Notes: generated by a model from the letters alone, not told the origin. 64,000 bases of DNA from JBEKOF01 sp049513975 (GCA_049513975.1 JBEKVM010000011.1:1-64000); one strand, 5' to 3'. Shown: positions 25,631-34,438, numbered from the stretch's first letter. Program-made: numbers and translations.

Positions 25631-26431
25631 TCAAGGAGCAGCGGGCGGGGGCACGACTGCCGGAGCCGGCTCTGCCTCCGGAACTGCCGCTGGAGGGGTG
25701 GAGTGTTGGAGTGGTGGAGTGATGGCCGACTCCGCCGCGGGAACCACAGGCGCAGGCGACGCTGGTGCTGGCGCCAGGGGTGCCGCTGCTGACGCCACGG
25801 CCGCCGCCGCTGCCACCGGAACCGCCACCGGCTTTTTCTTTATTTCAATTCCCCGGTCTCGATAAACATCTTCGCGCAAACGAAGCTGCTGCAATCCGGC
25901 CAGGGTGGCCTTGACGACGTTGGACGGATTGTTGGAGCCGAGGGACTTGGTCAAAATGTCCTTGATGCCGGCGGATTCCACCACCGCGCGCACGGTTTTG
26001 CCGGCGATGATTCCCGTGCCGGGCGAGGCGGGACGCATCATCACCTTGGCCCCGCCGTAGCGGCATAAAATCTCGTGCGGAATGGTCGCATCCTTGATGG
26101 AAACGGAAACCATCTGCTGCTTGGCCATGTCGCCCCCCTTGCGGATGGCCTCGCTGACTTCCACCGCCTTGCCCAAACCGATGCCGACCCGGCCCTGCTT
26201 GTCCCCGGCCACGACCAGGGCGCTGAAGCTGAAACGGCGCCCGCCTTTGACCACCTTGGCGGAACGGTTGATGAAGACCACCTTCTCGCTCAATTCCTTG
26301 CCGCCTTCTCCCCCGGCCGCGGCGGTGTCGCCCTCCGGCGTCGTCGCGCGGTTCCGCCGCGGGTTCCGGCCGGGACCGCGGCCGCCTCCGCCTCGGGCCG
26401 GTCCACTGGATGTTTTGTTTAAATCAGCCAC
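25631..26431 (-). CDS. rpsE: 30S ribosomal protein S5 with N- and C-terminal extensions
   Basis: 266 residues against the usual 165-175. The S5 core (KVVFINRSAKVVKGGRRFSF, GKAVEVSEAIRKG, GSNNPSNVVKATLAGL) is intact and contributes to decoding accuracy. An N-terminal Gly/Arg-rich stretch (residues 1-45) and a C-terminal Ala/Pro/Val tail of about 75 residues are added. Part of the tail (about TPPLQHSTPP) is encoded by a GGAGTGTTGGAGTGGTGGAG-type simple repeat (25691-25725) also seen in spacers. Confidence 0.94.
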   Translation of the reverse strand: MADLNKTSSGPARGGGGRGPGRNPRRNRATTPEGDTAAAGGEGGKELSEKVVFINRSAKVVKGGRRFSFSALVVAGDKQGRVGIGLGKAVEVSEAIRKGGDMAKQQMVSVSIKDATIPHEILCRYGGAKVMMRPASPGTGIIAGKTVRAVVESAGIKDILTKSLGSNNPSNVVKATLAGLQQLRLREDVYRDRGIEIKKKPVAVPVAAAAAVASAAAPLAPAPASPAPVVPAAESAITPPLQHSTPPAAVPEAEPAPAVVPPPAAP

Positions 26432-26450
26432 AATTTTTTGGTTCTAAATG

Positions 26451-26816
26451 TTAAAATTTCAATCCGCCTTCGCGCGCCGCGTCGGCCAAAGCCTTTACCT
26501 TGCCATGATAACGGGCCCCGCTGCGATCAAAAACCACGCTGGTGATCCCTTTGCTCTTGGCGGCCTCCGCCGCCCTGGCTCCGATCTTTTTCGCGCTGGC
26601 GGTGTTGGCCGCCAGGGTGGCCCGCTCCGCCAGCCCCTTGTCCAGAGTGGAGGCCGAGGCCAGCGTGGCCCCCGCCCCGTCGTCAATAAACTGCACGTAA
26701 ATGTTCTCGTTGGTGAAGCGCACGCTCATGCGCGGACGCTCCCGCGTGCCGGTTACTTTTTGCCGGATGCGATAGTGTCGCAGCTTGGCCAGCTTTTGTT
26801 TTTTGTCGCTTCTCAT
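26451..26816 (-). CDS. rplR: 50S ribosomal protein L18
   Basis: 121 residues. The motif RPRMSVRFTNENIYVQFIDD, followed by the conserved GITSVVFDRSGARYHGKVKAL tail, identifies L18, which binds 5S rRNA. Order rplF-rplR-rpsE is the usual spc order. Confidence 0.95.
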   Translation of the reverse strand: MRSDKKQKLAKLRHYRIRQKVTGTRERPRMSVRFTNENIYVQFIDDGAGATLASASTLDKGLAERATLAANTASAKKIGARAAEAAKSKGITSVVFDRSGARYHGKVKALADAAREGGLKF

Positions 26817-26851
26817 GGCATCGGACCGCGGATTTTGCCGCGGCGGGTTAA

Positions 26852-27388
26852 TTATTGCACGGTTTTGCCTTCCTTGCGCACGACCTTCTCCCCCACGTAA
26901 CGCACGCCCTTGCCCTTGTACGGCTCCGGCGGATAATAGCTGCGGATCTCCGCCGCCACCTGGCCGACCAATTGCTTGTCCGGGCCTTCGATGGTCAGCT
27001 TGGTGTTTTCCTCCACCGTCACTTTGATCTGCCGCGGAATGGGATAATTGATCGGGTGGGAATAACCGAGGGCAAGATTGACCTTGTCGCCCTGCACGAC
27101 GGCTTTGAAACCGACGCCCTGGATTTCCAGCTTCTTGACAAACCCCTCGCTCACCCCCTTGACCATGTTGTTGATAAGGGCCCGGCTCAGGCCGTGCAGC
27201 GCCTTGGCTTCCGCATCCTCCCCGGCCCGGCTGACGATCACGTTGGCGCCGTCCAATTTTGCGGTGGTGCGGCGCGGCAGTTCGAAATCGAGCTTGCCTT
27301 TGGGGCCTTCCACCGTGACCTGCTGGCCTTTAATGGCCACCGTCACCTTGGGCGGGACCGCCACCGGTATTTTTCCAATTCGCGACAT
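26852..27388 (-). CDS. rplF: 50S ribosomal protein L6
   Basis: 178 residues, MSRIGKIPVAVPPKVTV onward. Two tandem L6 domains are visible, the second closing with the signature PEPYKGKGVRYVGEKVVRKE. It sits at the base of the L7/L12 stalk and the sarcin-ricin loop. It follows rpsH after a spacer of about 57 bp that contains a GATCCGTCAGATCCGACGGA-like palindromic tract. Confidence 0.96.
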   Translation of the reverse strand: MSRIGKIPVAVPPKVTVAIKGQQVTVEGPKGKLDFELPRRTTAKLDGANVIVSRAGEDAEAKALHGLSRALINNMVKGVSEGFVKKLEIQGVGFKAVVQGDKVNLALGYSHPINYPIPRQIKVTVEENTKLTIEGPDKQLVGQVAAEIRSYYPPEPYKGKGVRYVGEKVVRKEGKTVQ

Positions 27389-27445
27389 AAATTATTCTTT
27401 TTATCAGTCCGATCCGTCAGATCCGACGGATCAGACTGATTGCTT

Positions 27446-27832
27446 CTACCATACTTCACAGAGCAATTCACCGCCCACATTCTTCTTGCGGGCTTGCGTT
27501 CCGGTCATAATCCCCTCTGAGGTGGACAGGATGGAGGTTCCCATCCCGCCCCGCACCCGCGGCACGCTGGCCGAGCCGACATAGCGGCGCAATCCGGGCG
27601 AACTGACCCGGCGGGAGCCTTCCAGCACCGGCTTGCGCCCGTGGTACTTGAGCTTGATTTTGAGCTTCTTGATCGCCTGGCCTTCCACCACCACCTCCGA
27701 CAAATACCCCTCCTTTTTGAGCAATTGGGCAATGCCCTCCTTCAATTTGGAATGGGGCAGTTGGACCTCCGGCAGGAAAGCCCGGCCGGCGTTGCGCAGG
27801 CGCGTCAACATGTCTGAAATGGGATCGCTCAT
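27446..27832 (-). CDS. rpsH: 30S ribosomal protein S8
   Basis: 128 residues starting MSDPISDMLTRLRNAGRAFL. The C-terminal signature GGMGTSILSTSEGIMTGTQA is complete. S8 is a primary 16S rRNA binder and, in other bacteria, the autogenous repressor of the spc operon. It follows rpsN by 5 bp. Confidence 0.96.
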   Translation of the reverse strand: MSDPISDMLTRLRNAGRAFLPEVQLPHSKLKEGIAQLLKKEGYLSEVVVEGQAIKKLKIKLKYHGRKPVLEGSRRVSSPGLRRYVGSASVPRVRGGMGTSILSTSEGIMTGTQARKKNVGGELLCEVW

Positions 27833-27837
27833 AAATT

Positions 27838-28107
27838 TTACCAGCTCGCTTTGGTCACGCCCGGAATCAACCCGTTCAAGGCCGCCTCGCGAAAAGTCAG
27901 GCGGGAGCAGGCGAACTTGCGCAGATAGCCGTGGCGGCGCCCGGTCATGGAACAGCGGTTGACCAGGCGGCTGGGGCTGGCGTCGCGCGGCAGTTTGCTC
28001 AGGCCGGCGTAATCGCGCCGCGCCTTCAACTCGGCCCGCAAGGCCGCGAATTTCTTCACGGTGGCGGCTTTTCTCTTGTTGCGTTCTACCCAGGCTGTTT
28101 TGGCCAT
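27838..28107 (-). CDS. rpsN: 30S ribosomal protein S14, zinc-free form
   Basis: 89 residues from the ATG at 28107 (MAKTAWVERNKRKAATVKKF). The CSMTGRRHGYLRKFACSRLTF signature is present, but the CXXC zinc knuckle of short S14 proteins is not, so this is the longer C-minus type. An open frame extends upstream through the rplE tail, but that portion has no S14 similarity. It lies between rplE and rpsH. Confidence 0.95.
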   Translation of the reverse strand: MAKTAWVERNKRKAATVKKFAALRAELKARRDYAGLSKLPRDASPSRLVNRCSMTGRRHGYLRKFACSRLTFREAALNGLIPGVTKASW

Positions 28108-28114
28108 ATATGTT

Positions 28115-28783
28115 CTAGGGTGCGTTGTGTTCTGTGGTCTTCTGCTCTGCCGTGGCTGGCTCCGCTGCCGGGTGCTCCGCCGCCGCAGCCTCCGCGGTCG
28201 CGGGTTCCGCGCTCGCATGCCCGGCCGGCTTGTGCTCCACTTTTGCCTCGGCAAACGGCAAGCCCATCAACTTGAGCAGGTCCATCGCCTCGCCGTCCGT
28301 CGGCGCGGTCGTGACGATGGTGATGTCCATGCCCTGGTTGCGTTTGATCTTGTCCAGTTCGATTTCCGGGAAAATCGTCTGCTCCGACACCCCCAGGGTG
28401 TAATTGCCCCGCCCGTCAAAGGAGCGGGGCGAAAGGCCGCGAAAGTCACGGATGCGCGGCAGGGCGGCCGCCACCAAGCGGTCAAAAAACTCGTACATCT
28501 GCTCGCGCCGCAGGGTGACGCGGCAGCCGATGGCCTGGCCCTCCCGCAGCTTGAAATTGGCGATGCTGTGCCGGGATTTGCTGACCACCGGCTTGCGCCC
28601 GGTGATCATGGCCATGTCCCGCACGGCGTCTTCGACCGCCCCTTTTTCCAACGAGGCGCTCACCCCCATGTTGACCACAATTTTCTCCATCCGGGGAACC
28701 TGGTGGATGTTTTGGTATTTTCGCTTCTCCCGCAAAGCGGGCCGCACCTCGTTGAGATACTTTTCGTAAAGTCTGGGTTTCAT
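28115..28783 (-). CDS. rplE: 50S ribosomal protein L5 with C-terminal extension
   Basis: 222 residues versus about 180 normally. The core includes the signature KIVVNMGVSASLEKGAVEDA, the P-loop-like RDFRGLSPRSFDGRGNYTLG and IVTTAPTDGEAMDLLKLMG. L5 binds 5S rRNA and touches S13. About 40 extra C-terminal residues are Ala/Glu/Pro-rich (ASAEPATAEAAAAEHPAAEP). Confidence 0.95.
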   Translation of the reverse strand: MKPRLYEKYLNEVRPALREKRKYQNIHQVPRMEKIVVNMGVSASLEKGAVEDAVRDMAMITGRKPVVSKSRHSIANFKLREGQAIGCRVTLRREQMYEFFDRLVAAALPRIRDFRGLSPRSFDGRGNYTLGVSEQTIFPEIELDKIKRNQGMDITIVTTAPTDGEAMDLLKLMGLPFAEAKVEHKPAGHASAEPATAEAAAAEHPAAEPATAEQKTTEHNAP

Positions 28784-28792
28784 GGCTGGCTT

Positions 28793-29119
28793 TTAGGCTT
28801 TGGCCTCTGCGGCGGAGGCGGCCGGCGCTGCCGCGGCGGATTTCTCCTCCTGGGCCGTTTGGCTGGCGCGGGCCGCGGCCCGCGCGTCATATTTTTCCGC
28901 CAGCATCAAATTGGAAAGATGGACGGTCCCTTCCCGTTCGACGATGGCGCCCTGGGGGTGGGCCTGGTTTTTCTTGGTGTGGCGCTTGATCATGTGCAGC
29001 CCCTCGACCACCGCCCGGCCCTTTTTGCCGGCAATCCTGAGGATTTTGCCGCGCTGGCCCAGGGCCTTGCCGGCGATCACCACCACCTCGTCGTCTTTTT
29101 TAACATGAAAATGGCGCAT
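28793..29119 (-). CDS. rplX: 50S ribosomal protein L24
   Basis: 108 residues starting MRHFHVKKDDEVVVIAGKAL with a KOW motif (GQRGKILRIAGKKGRAVVEG). L24 initiates 50S assembly. The C-terminal 30 residues are Ala-rich. It follows rplN by 2 bp. Confidence 0.95.
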   Translation of the reverse strand: MRHFHVKKDDEVVVIAGKALGQRGKILRIAGKKGRAVVEGLHMIKRHTKKNQAHPQGAIVEREGTVHLSNLMLAEKYDARAAARASQTAQEEKSAAAAPAASAAEAKA

Positions 29120-29121
29120 AA

Positions 29122-29487
29122 CTAGATGACCTCCGGGGCCAGGGAAATGATCTTCATGAACTTGCGGTCGCGCAACTCCCGCGCGACCGGCCCGAAGATG
29201 CGCGTCCCCCGCGGGTTGTTTTCCGCGTCAATGATCACGATGGCGTTGCTGTCAAACCGCAAATACGACCCGTCCGAGCGCCGGATTTGCTGGCGCGTCC
29301 GCACCAGCACGGCGTTGACCACTTCGCCCTTCTTGACCGTGCCGTCCGGGGTGGCCTCCTTGATGTGGGCCTTGATCACATCGCCGATGCCGGCGTACTT
29401 CTGGTTGCGGCCGATCACCCCGATGGCCGCCGCCCGCTTGGCGCCGGTATTGTCGGCCACATCTACAATGGATCGTACTTGTAACAT
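29122..29487 (-). CDS. rplN: 50S ribosomal protein L14
   Basis: 121 residues from the ATG at 29487 (MLQVRSIVDVADNTGAKRAA). The signature DGSYLRFDSNAIVIIDAENN is canonical L14, an intersubunit-bridge protein. The open frame upstream reads through the GCC microsatellite of rpsQ as poly-Gly and is not part of the gene. Confidence 0.96.
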   Translation of the reverse strand: MLQVRSIVDVADNTGAKRAAAIGVIGRNQKYAGIGDVIKAHIKEATPDGTVKKGEVVNAVLVRTRQQIRRSDGSYLRFDSNAIVIIDAENNPRGTRIFGPVARELRDRKFMKIISLAPEVI

Positions 29488-29498
29488 AAATTCTCTCG

Positions 29499-29822
<324 letters not shown>

Positions 29823-29842
29823 AACGCATCATTCGGGTCAAA

Positions 29843-30040
29843 TCAGGCCGGTTTGGCGCGGAGTTGGGTGAGGCGGGTTTCCAGGCGCGCCACGTCGCGG
29901 CGCAACAGGCGCATCTTGGCCGGATGCTCCAGTTGGCTGCTGGCCTGCTGCAGGCGCATTTGAAACAGTTCCTGGCGCAGGTCGCGGCTCTTGACCACCA
30001 ACTCGGCCGCCGTCAAATCTTTTATCTCGGACATCTTCAT
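29843..30040 (-). CDS. rpmC: 50S ribosomal protein L29
   Basis: 65 residues from the ATG at 30040 (MKMSEIKDLTAAELVVKSRD); an ATG two codons later is possible. The two-helix coiled-coil body LRQELFQMRLQQASSQLEHP is canonical L29 near the exit tunnel and SRP docking site. The upstream open frame belongs to rplP DNA in another frame. Confidence 0.92.
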   Translation of the reverse strand: MKMSEIKDLTAAELVVKSRDLRQELFQMRLQQASSQLEHPAKMRLLRRDVARLETRLTQLRAKPA

Positions 30041-30047
30041 GATCTGC

Positions 30048-30467
30048 TTACGCCATCCGGTGGCGTGAAATAAACTTGGTTCTGATCGGCAGCTTGGTCG
30101 CCGCCAGGCGCATGGACTCCCGCGCCACCGCTTCCGGCACCCCGTCCACTTCAAAAATCACGTTGGCCGGGCGAATCACCGCGACCCAGGATTCCAGCGG
30201 CCCCTTGCCCTTGCCCATGCGCGTTTCCAACGGTTTCTTGGTGAACGATTTCTGCGGGAAAATCCGAATCCACACCTTGCCGCGCCGCTTCATGAATCGC
30301 GTCACCGCGACCCGGGCGGCTTCCACCTGTTTGGTGTCCAGCCAGCACCGTTCCAGCGCCTGCAATCCGTACTCGCCAAAGGCCACCGTGCCGCCGCGCT
30401 GGGCCAGGCCCTTGCGGCTGCCCCGGTGCATTTTGCGATATTTTACTCTTTCTGGGATCAATGGCAT
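30048..30467 (-). CDS. rplP: 50S ribosomal protein L16
   Basis: 139 residues from the ATG at 30467 (MPLIPERVKYRKMHRGSRKG). The signature RMGKGKGPLESWVAVIRPAN is complete. L16 helps shape the A-site tRNA binding region. It is located between rpsC and rpmC. Confidence 0.96.
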   Translation of the reverse strand: MPLIPERVKYRKMHRGSRKGLAQRGGTVAFGEYGLQALERCWLDTKQVEAARVAVTRFMKRRGKVWIRIFPQKSFTKKPLETRMGKGKGPLESWVAVIRPANVIFEVDGVPEAVARESMRLAATKLPIRTKFISRHRMA

Positions 30468-30484
30468 GGCTGAAAAATCCTTCC

Positions 30485-31159
30485 TTAATTCTCCGCCGGG
30501 GCGGCGACGGCCGGCACGGGCAATTTCTTCTGCACGGCGACGTCGCCTTTGCAAATCCAGCATTTGATGCCGAGCTTGCCATAGAGGGTGTTGGCCTCGG
30601 CGAACCCGTAATCAATATTGGCCCGCAGGGTATGCAGCGGCACCCGCCCCTGGTGGTATTTTTCCACCCGCGCGATTTCCGCCCCGCCCAGGCGCCCGCC
30701 CACCCGCACCTTGATGCCCTCGGCGCCGAAGTCCATGGCCACCTGCACCGCCTTCTTCATGGCGCGGCGGAAGGAGACGCGGCGTTCCAACTGCAAGGCG
30801 ATGTTTTCCGCCACCAATTGGGCGTCCATTTCCGGCTGCTTGATCTCCTGGATGTCCACATACACTTCCTTGCCGGTCATCTTCCCCAGCTCCTCCTTCA
30901 ACTTGTCAATCTCCGCCCCTTTGCGCCCGATCACCACCCCGGGCCGGGCGGTAAAGATGGTGATGCGGCAGCGCGAGGCGGCGCGTTCCAGCTGGATTTT
31001 GGACACCGAGGCGCCTTCCAGCTTGGACTTCAAAATCTCGCGGATTTTCCGGTCCTCGGTCAGCAGTTTGCCGAACTCCTTCTTCTCGGCAAACCACTTC
31101 GAGCCCCAGTCCTTGTTGACGGCGACCCGCAAACCGATTGGATTAGTTTTTTGACCCAT
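30485..31159 (-). CDS. rpsC: 30S ribosomal protein S3
   Basis: 224 residues, MGQKTNPIGLRVAVNKDWGS onward. It has a KH domain (RPGVVIGRKGAEIDKLKEEL) and the signature GGAEIARVEKYHQGRVPLHT. S3 lines the mRNA entry channel and has helicase activity with S4 and S5 in other bacteria. It is complete with a short Pro/Ala tail. Confidence 0.96.
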   Translation of the reverse strand: MGQKTNPIGLRVAVNKDWGSKWFAEKKEFGKLLTEDRKIREILKSKLEGASVSKIQLERAASRCRITIFTARPGVVIGRKGAEIDKLKEELGKMTGKEVYVDIQEIKQPEMDAQLVAENIALQLERRVSFRRAMKKAVQVAMDFGAEGIKVRVGGRLGGAEIARVEKYHQGRVPLHTLRANIDYGFAEANTLYGKLGIKCWICKGDVAVQKKLPVPAVAAPAEN

Positions 31160-31167
31160 AAGTTGGT

Positions 31168-31521
31168 TTATTCGTCTGACAAAACAATTTTTACATGACA
31201 GTTGCGCTTGAGAATGGGGCCGGCCGAGCCGCGCGCCTTGGGCGTGAACCGCTTGAGGGTCGAGGCCGTCCCGGCCACCGCGCTCTTGATCCGCAAATTC
31301 TCCGTTTTCAAGCCGGAATAATCCTCTTTGTGGGCCTTCAGATCCTCCGCGTTGGCCAGGGCGGAGGCCAGCGTCTTGGCCACTACCCGCGCGCCCTTGC
31401 GCGGGACGATGGCCAAAACCGCCTGGGCGTCGGCCGTCTTCATGCCTTGAATCTGCCGCACGACCTCGCGCATTTTCTGCGCCGACATCCGCACGTTTTT
31501 GGTGATGGCTTGTACTTCCAT
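31168..31521 (-). CDS. rplV: 50S ribosomal protein L22
   Basis: 117 residues from the ATG at 31521 (MEVQAITKNVRMSAQKMREV). The C-terminal hairpin tip with RFTPKARGSAGPILKRNCHV, which reaches into the exit tunnel, is intact. A TTG two codons earlier is in frame but less likely as the start. Confidence 0.95.
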   Translation of the reverse strand: MEVQAITKNVRMSAQKMREVVRQIQGMKTADAQAVLAIVPRKGARVVAKTLASALANAEDLKAHKEDYSGLKTENLRIKSAVAGTASTLKRFTPKARGSAGPILKRNCHVKIVLSDE

Positions 31522-31529
31522 AATCAAAT

Positions 31530-31811
31530 CTATTTCGCCTCCGCCTTGGCGGTGTGCGCCCCGTGTTTCTTGAAGGTCCGCGTCAGGGAAAACTCCCCCA
31601 GGCGGTGGCCCACCATGTTTTCCGTGACAAAAACGGGGTGGAAAATCTTGCCGTTATGCACGGCAAAGTTCAGCCCGACAAAATCAGGCGTGATCATGGA
31701 GCGGCGCGACCAGGTTTTGATGGGCGCCTTGGACTTGGCCGCCTTGGCTTCCTCTATTTTGACCATCAAATGCCCGTCAATAAACGGTCCTTTTTTAATT
31801 GATCTTCCCAT
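31530..31811 (-). CDS. rpsS: 30S ribosomal protein S19
   Basis: 93 residues, MGRSIKKGPFIDGHLMVKIE onward. It carries the typical TWSRRSMITPDFVGLNFAVH and the HRLGEFSLTRTFKKHGAHT signature. S19 is a head protein near the S13 tail. Order rplB-rpsS-rplV-rpsC is standard S10 order. Confidence 0.96.
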   Translation of the reverse strand: MGRSIKKGPFIDGHLMVKIEEAKAAKSKAPIKTWSRRSMITPDFVGLNFAVHNGKIFHPVFVTENMVGHRLGEFSLTRTFKKHGAHTAKAEAK

Positions 31812-31833
31812 AAATAACTTATTTCACATTGCT

Positions 31834-32688
31834 TTATTTGCGTTTCATGGGGCGGCCATCGCGGCGCACGACGATGAAACGGTTGGAAATTTTGCGCTTG
31901 TGGCGGGTGCGATAGCCCTTGGCCAGCAGGCCCCAAGGGGAGGTTAATTGCTGCCAGCCGCCGCCGCTCTTGGATTTGCCCGCCCCGCCGCCGTTGGGAT
32001 GATCCACCGGATTGCGCACCACGCCGCGGCTGATCCCGCGGGTGCCGCGGTGGCGGGAGCGCCCCGCCTTGCCCAGCACGACGTTCTCATGTTCCAGATT
32101 GCCCAGCTGGCCGATGGTGGCCGAGCAGGTGTTATGCACCCGCCGGATTTCGCCGGAAGGCAGCCGGATCTGCGTGTACTCCTCGTCGCGCGACATCAAC
32201 GTGGCCGCCCCGCCCGCCGTCCGCACCATCTGCCCGCCGCGTCCGGGCGTCAGTTCGATATTATGAATGGCCAGCCCGACCGGAATGCTGCCCAGGGGCA
32301 GGGAATTGCCCGTCTCCGGCGGGGCTTTGGGCCCGTTCATCAGCTTGGCGCCGACCTTCAAACCGCTGGGGGCGATGATGTAGCGCTTTTCCCCGTCCTG
32401 GTATTTGAGCAAGGCCAGCCGCGCCGTGCGAATCGGATCATACTCAATCCCCAGCACTTCGGCCTCCATCCCCAGTTTCTGGCGTTTGAAATCCACGTTG
32501 CGATGAAATTGTTTGTGGCCGCCGCCGATGCCGCGGGCGGTGACGCGCCCGTAACAGTTGCGCCCGCCCGTCTTCTTGCGGATGTTGATCAGGCTTGGCT
32601 CCGGCTTGTGCTTGGTGATCTCGTCAAACGACGCCACCGTGATATAGCGCGTCGAAGGAGTCAGGGGTCTGAAAGTTTTTACTGGCAT
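31834..32688 (-). CDS. rplB: 50S ribosomal protein L2
   Basis: 284 residues. The conserved GGAATLMSRDEEYTQIRLPS and the peptidyl-transferase-proximal RNPVDHPNGGGAGKSKSGG loop with its essential His are present. L2 is required for subunit association and peptidyl transfer. Length is slightly above the usual 273-277. Confidence 0.97.
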   Translation of the reverse strand: MPVKTFRPLTPSTRYITVASFDEITKHKPEPSLINIRKKTGGRNCYGRVTARGIGGGHKQFHRNVDFKRQKLGMEAEVLGIEYDPIRTARLALLKYQDGEKRYIIAPSGLKVGAKLMNGPKAPPETGNSLPLGSIPVGLAIHNIELTPGRGGQMVRTAGGAATLMSRDEEYTQIRLPSGEIRRVHNTCSATIGQLGNLEHENVVLGKAGRSRHRGTRGISRGVVRNPVDHPNGGGAGKSKSGGGWQQLTSPWGLLAKGYRTRHKRKISNRFIVVRRDGRPMKRK

Positions 32689-32701
32689 AAAATTGTTCGC
32701 G

Positions 32702-32986
32702 TCAACTAATGAGGTGGATCTTGTCGTCCTTGCTCAGGGTGACGATGGCTTTTTTCCAATTGGGCGCGTTGCCGGCCATGGGCGTGCGGCTGCGGCGGGC
32801 CTTGCCCCGCACATTCAAGGTGTTGACCTTGATGACCTTGACTTTGAAAAGCTCCTGGACCGCCTGGCGGATTTGCTGCTTGTTGGCCCGCGGATCGGCC
32901 ACCACGGTGTATTGGTTGAGCTTGTCCGACTGCCGCGTCCCCTTCTCGGTCACGCGGATGGTTTTGATGGCGGTAAAGGAGTTCAT
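32702..32986 (-). CDS. rplW: 50S ribosomal protein L23
   Basis: 94 residues. TIRVTEKGTRQSDKLNQYTV and the signature KQQIRQAVQELFKVKVIKVN mark L23, the docking site for trigger factor and SRP at the exit tunnel. It overlaps nothing and follows rplD by 1 bp. Confidence 0.95.
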   Translation of the reverse strand: MNSFTAIKTIRVTEKGTRQSDKLNQYTVVADPRANKQQIRQAVQELFKVKVIKVNTLNVRGKARRSRTPMAGNAPNWKKAIVTLSKDDKIHLIS

Positions 32987-32987
32987 G

Positions 32988-33614
32988 TCAGGCCTGGGTC
33001 AGTCGTTCCGCCACGGTGTCAAACGCGCTGCGGGTGAAAACCAGCTTGTCGCTGCGCAAAACCTGGTAAGTATTGAGGTCCTGGCCCGTGGTCAATTCAA
33101 CCTGCGCCACATTGCGCGAGGCGCGCCGCAAATTCTCATCGCCGCTGTGGCTCACGATCAGCGCACTGCCCTTGACCTGCAAGACGGAGAGCACGGCGAG
33201 AAACTCCTTGGTCTTGGCCGAGTTGAGTTTGAGGTCGTCAATCACCATCACGTCCCCCGCTTTGAGCCGCTCCGAAAGGGCCTTGCGCAGCGCCAGGCGT
33301 TTGACCGTCCGGTTGGTCTTCACGGAAAAATCCCGCGGTTTGGGGCCGAAGACTACTCCGCCCCCGCGCCAGAGAGGAGATTGGAACGAACCGGCGCGGG
33401 CACGCCCGGTGCCTTTTTGCCGCCAGGGCTTTTTGTTGGTTCCAGCCACTTCGCCCACGTTTTTGGTGCAAGCCGTGCCCATGCGCTGGGCGGCGCGAAA
33501 CGCGACCACCGTGTCGTGAACGGCCTGGGTGCCGCCGCCGTTTTCAATGAGGGTGAACTTGACTTCCATTTCACCCTGGTCCTTGCCCTGCATGTCTTTG
33601 ACGGTGAGCTTCAT
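32988..33614 (-). CDS. rplD: 50S ribosomal protein L4
   Basis: 208 residues. The long loop reaching the exit tunnel is recognisable (KKPWRQKGTGRARAGSFQSP, WRGGGVVFGPKPRDF). In E. coli L4 represses the S10 operon; no equivalent leader hairpin can be identified here. It lies between rplC and rplW. Confidence 0.96.
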   Translation of the reverse strand: MKLTVKDMQGKDQGEMEVKFTLIENGGGTQAVHDTVVAFRAAQRMGTACTKNVGEVAGTNKKPWRQKGTGRARAGSFQSPLWRGGGVVFGPKPRDFSVKTNRTVKRLALRKALSERLKAGDVMVIDDLKLNSAKTKEFLAVLSVLQVKGSALIVSHSGDENLRRASRNVAQVELTTGQDLNTYQVLRSDKLVFTRSAFDTVAERLTQA

Positions 33615-33619
33615 AATTA

Positions 33620-34435
33620 TTACTTGTTGGCTGGGGGCGGAGTGGCGGCGGGTTTGGCGGCGGCAGTGGCGGCGGGTTTGGCGGCGGCAGTGGCGGCCGG
33701 TTTGGCGGCGGCAGTGGCGGCCGGTTTGGCGGCCGGTTTGGCCCCCTTGGCGGCGGGGGCGGCCGCGATCTTGACCGCCACCCTGCGCTTGGCCTGCTCC
33801 GAGCCTTTGGGCAGTTTCTTGGACTCCCGGATGACGACGTAATCGTTGTTCGCGCCGGGAATGGCGCCCTTGATCAGCAATAAATTGTCCGCCTCGCGCA
33901 CCTGGATGATCTGCAAATTCTGGGCCGTGCGCCGGATCTGGCCCATGTGGCCGGGCATCTTCATGCCGCGCATGACCGTGCCTGGGAACAAGCGCTGCCC
34001 GATCGCGCCCGAGCGCCTCCGCCAGCCTTTGGCCCCGTGGGAGGCATCGCCGCCGCGAAAATTGTGCCGCTTCATCACCCCTTCAAATCCGCGTCCCTTG
34101 GTCACGCCGATGGCATCCACAAAATCGCCCTGGGCAAAAATCGCCGCCCCGATGACATCGCCCGGCTTGACCGGCAAGGAAAAATCACGGAACTCTCCCA
34201 CCCGCTTGGTGGGCAAGGCGCTGTGTTTCTTGAAATGGCCCAGCAATGGCTTGGTCATGCGCTGCTCTTTTTGGTCGTCGAAACCGAGCTGCACCGCATT
34301 GTAGCCATCGGTGGCGACGGTTTTGGTCTGGATGACCCGGTTGGGGCCCACCAGGACAATGGTTACCGGCACGATCACTCCCTGCGCGTTATACACGCTG
34401 GTCTGGCCGAGCTTTTTTCCGAGCAATCCAAGCAT
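33620..34435 (-). CDS. rplC: 50S ribosomal protein L3 with tandem-repeat tail
   Basis: 271 residues versus about 205-215 usually. The core has VTKGRGFEGVMKRHNFRGGD and PGTVMRGMKMPGHMGQ, the L3 signature near the peptidyl-transferase centre. The last 55 or so residues are Ala/Lys/Pro repeats of KPAATAAA, encoded by four 24-bp tandem repeats. Confidence 0.95.
   Translation of the reverse strand: MLGLLGKKLGQTSVYNAQGVIVPVTIVLVGPNRVIQTKTVATDGYNAVQLGFDDQKEQRMTKPLLGHFKKHSALPTKRVGEFRDFSLPVKPGDVIGAAIFAQGDFVDAIGVTKGRGFEGVMKRHNFRGGDASHGAKGWRRRSGAIGQRLFPGTVMRGMKMPGHMGQIRRTAQNLQIIQVREADNLLLIKGAIPGANNDYVVIRESKKLPKGSEQAKRRVAVKIAAAPAAKGAKPAAKPAATAAAKPAATAAAKPAATAAAKPAATPPPANK
33641..33736. repeat. 24-bp tandem repeat (x4) in rplC 3' end
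   Basis: Units begin at 33641, 33665, 33689 and 33713 (AGTGGCGGCSGGTTTGGCGG core). The 24-bp period keeps the frame and encodes the 8-residue motif KPAATAAA. Confidence 0.92.
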
Positions 34436-34438
34436 AAG

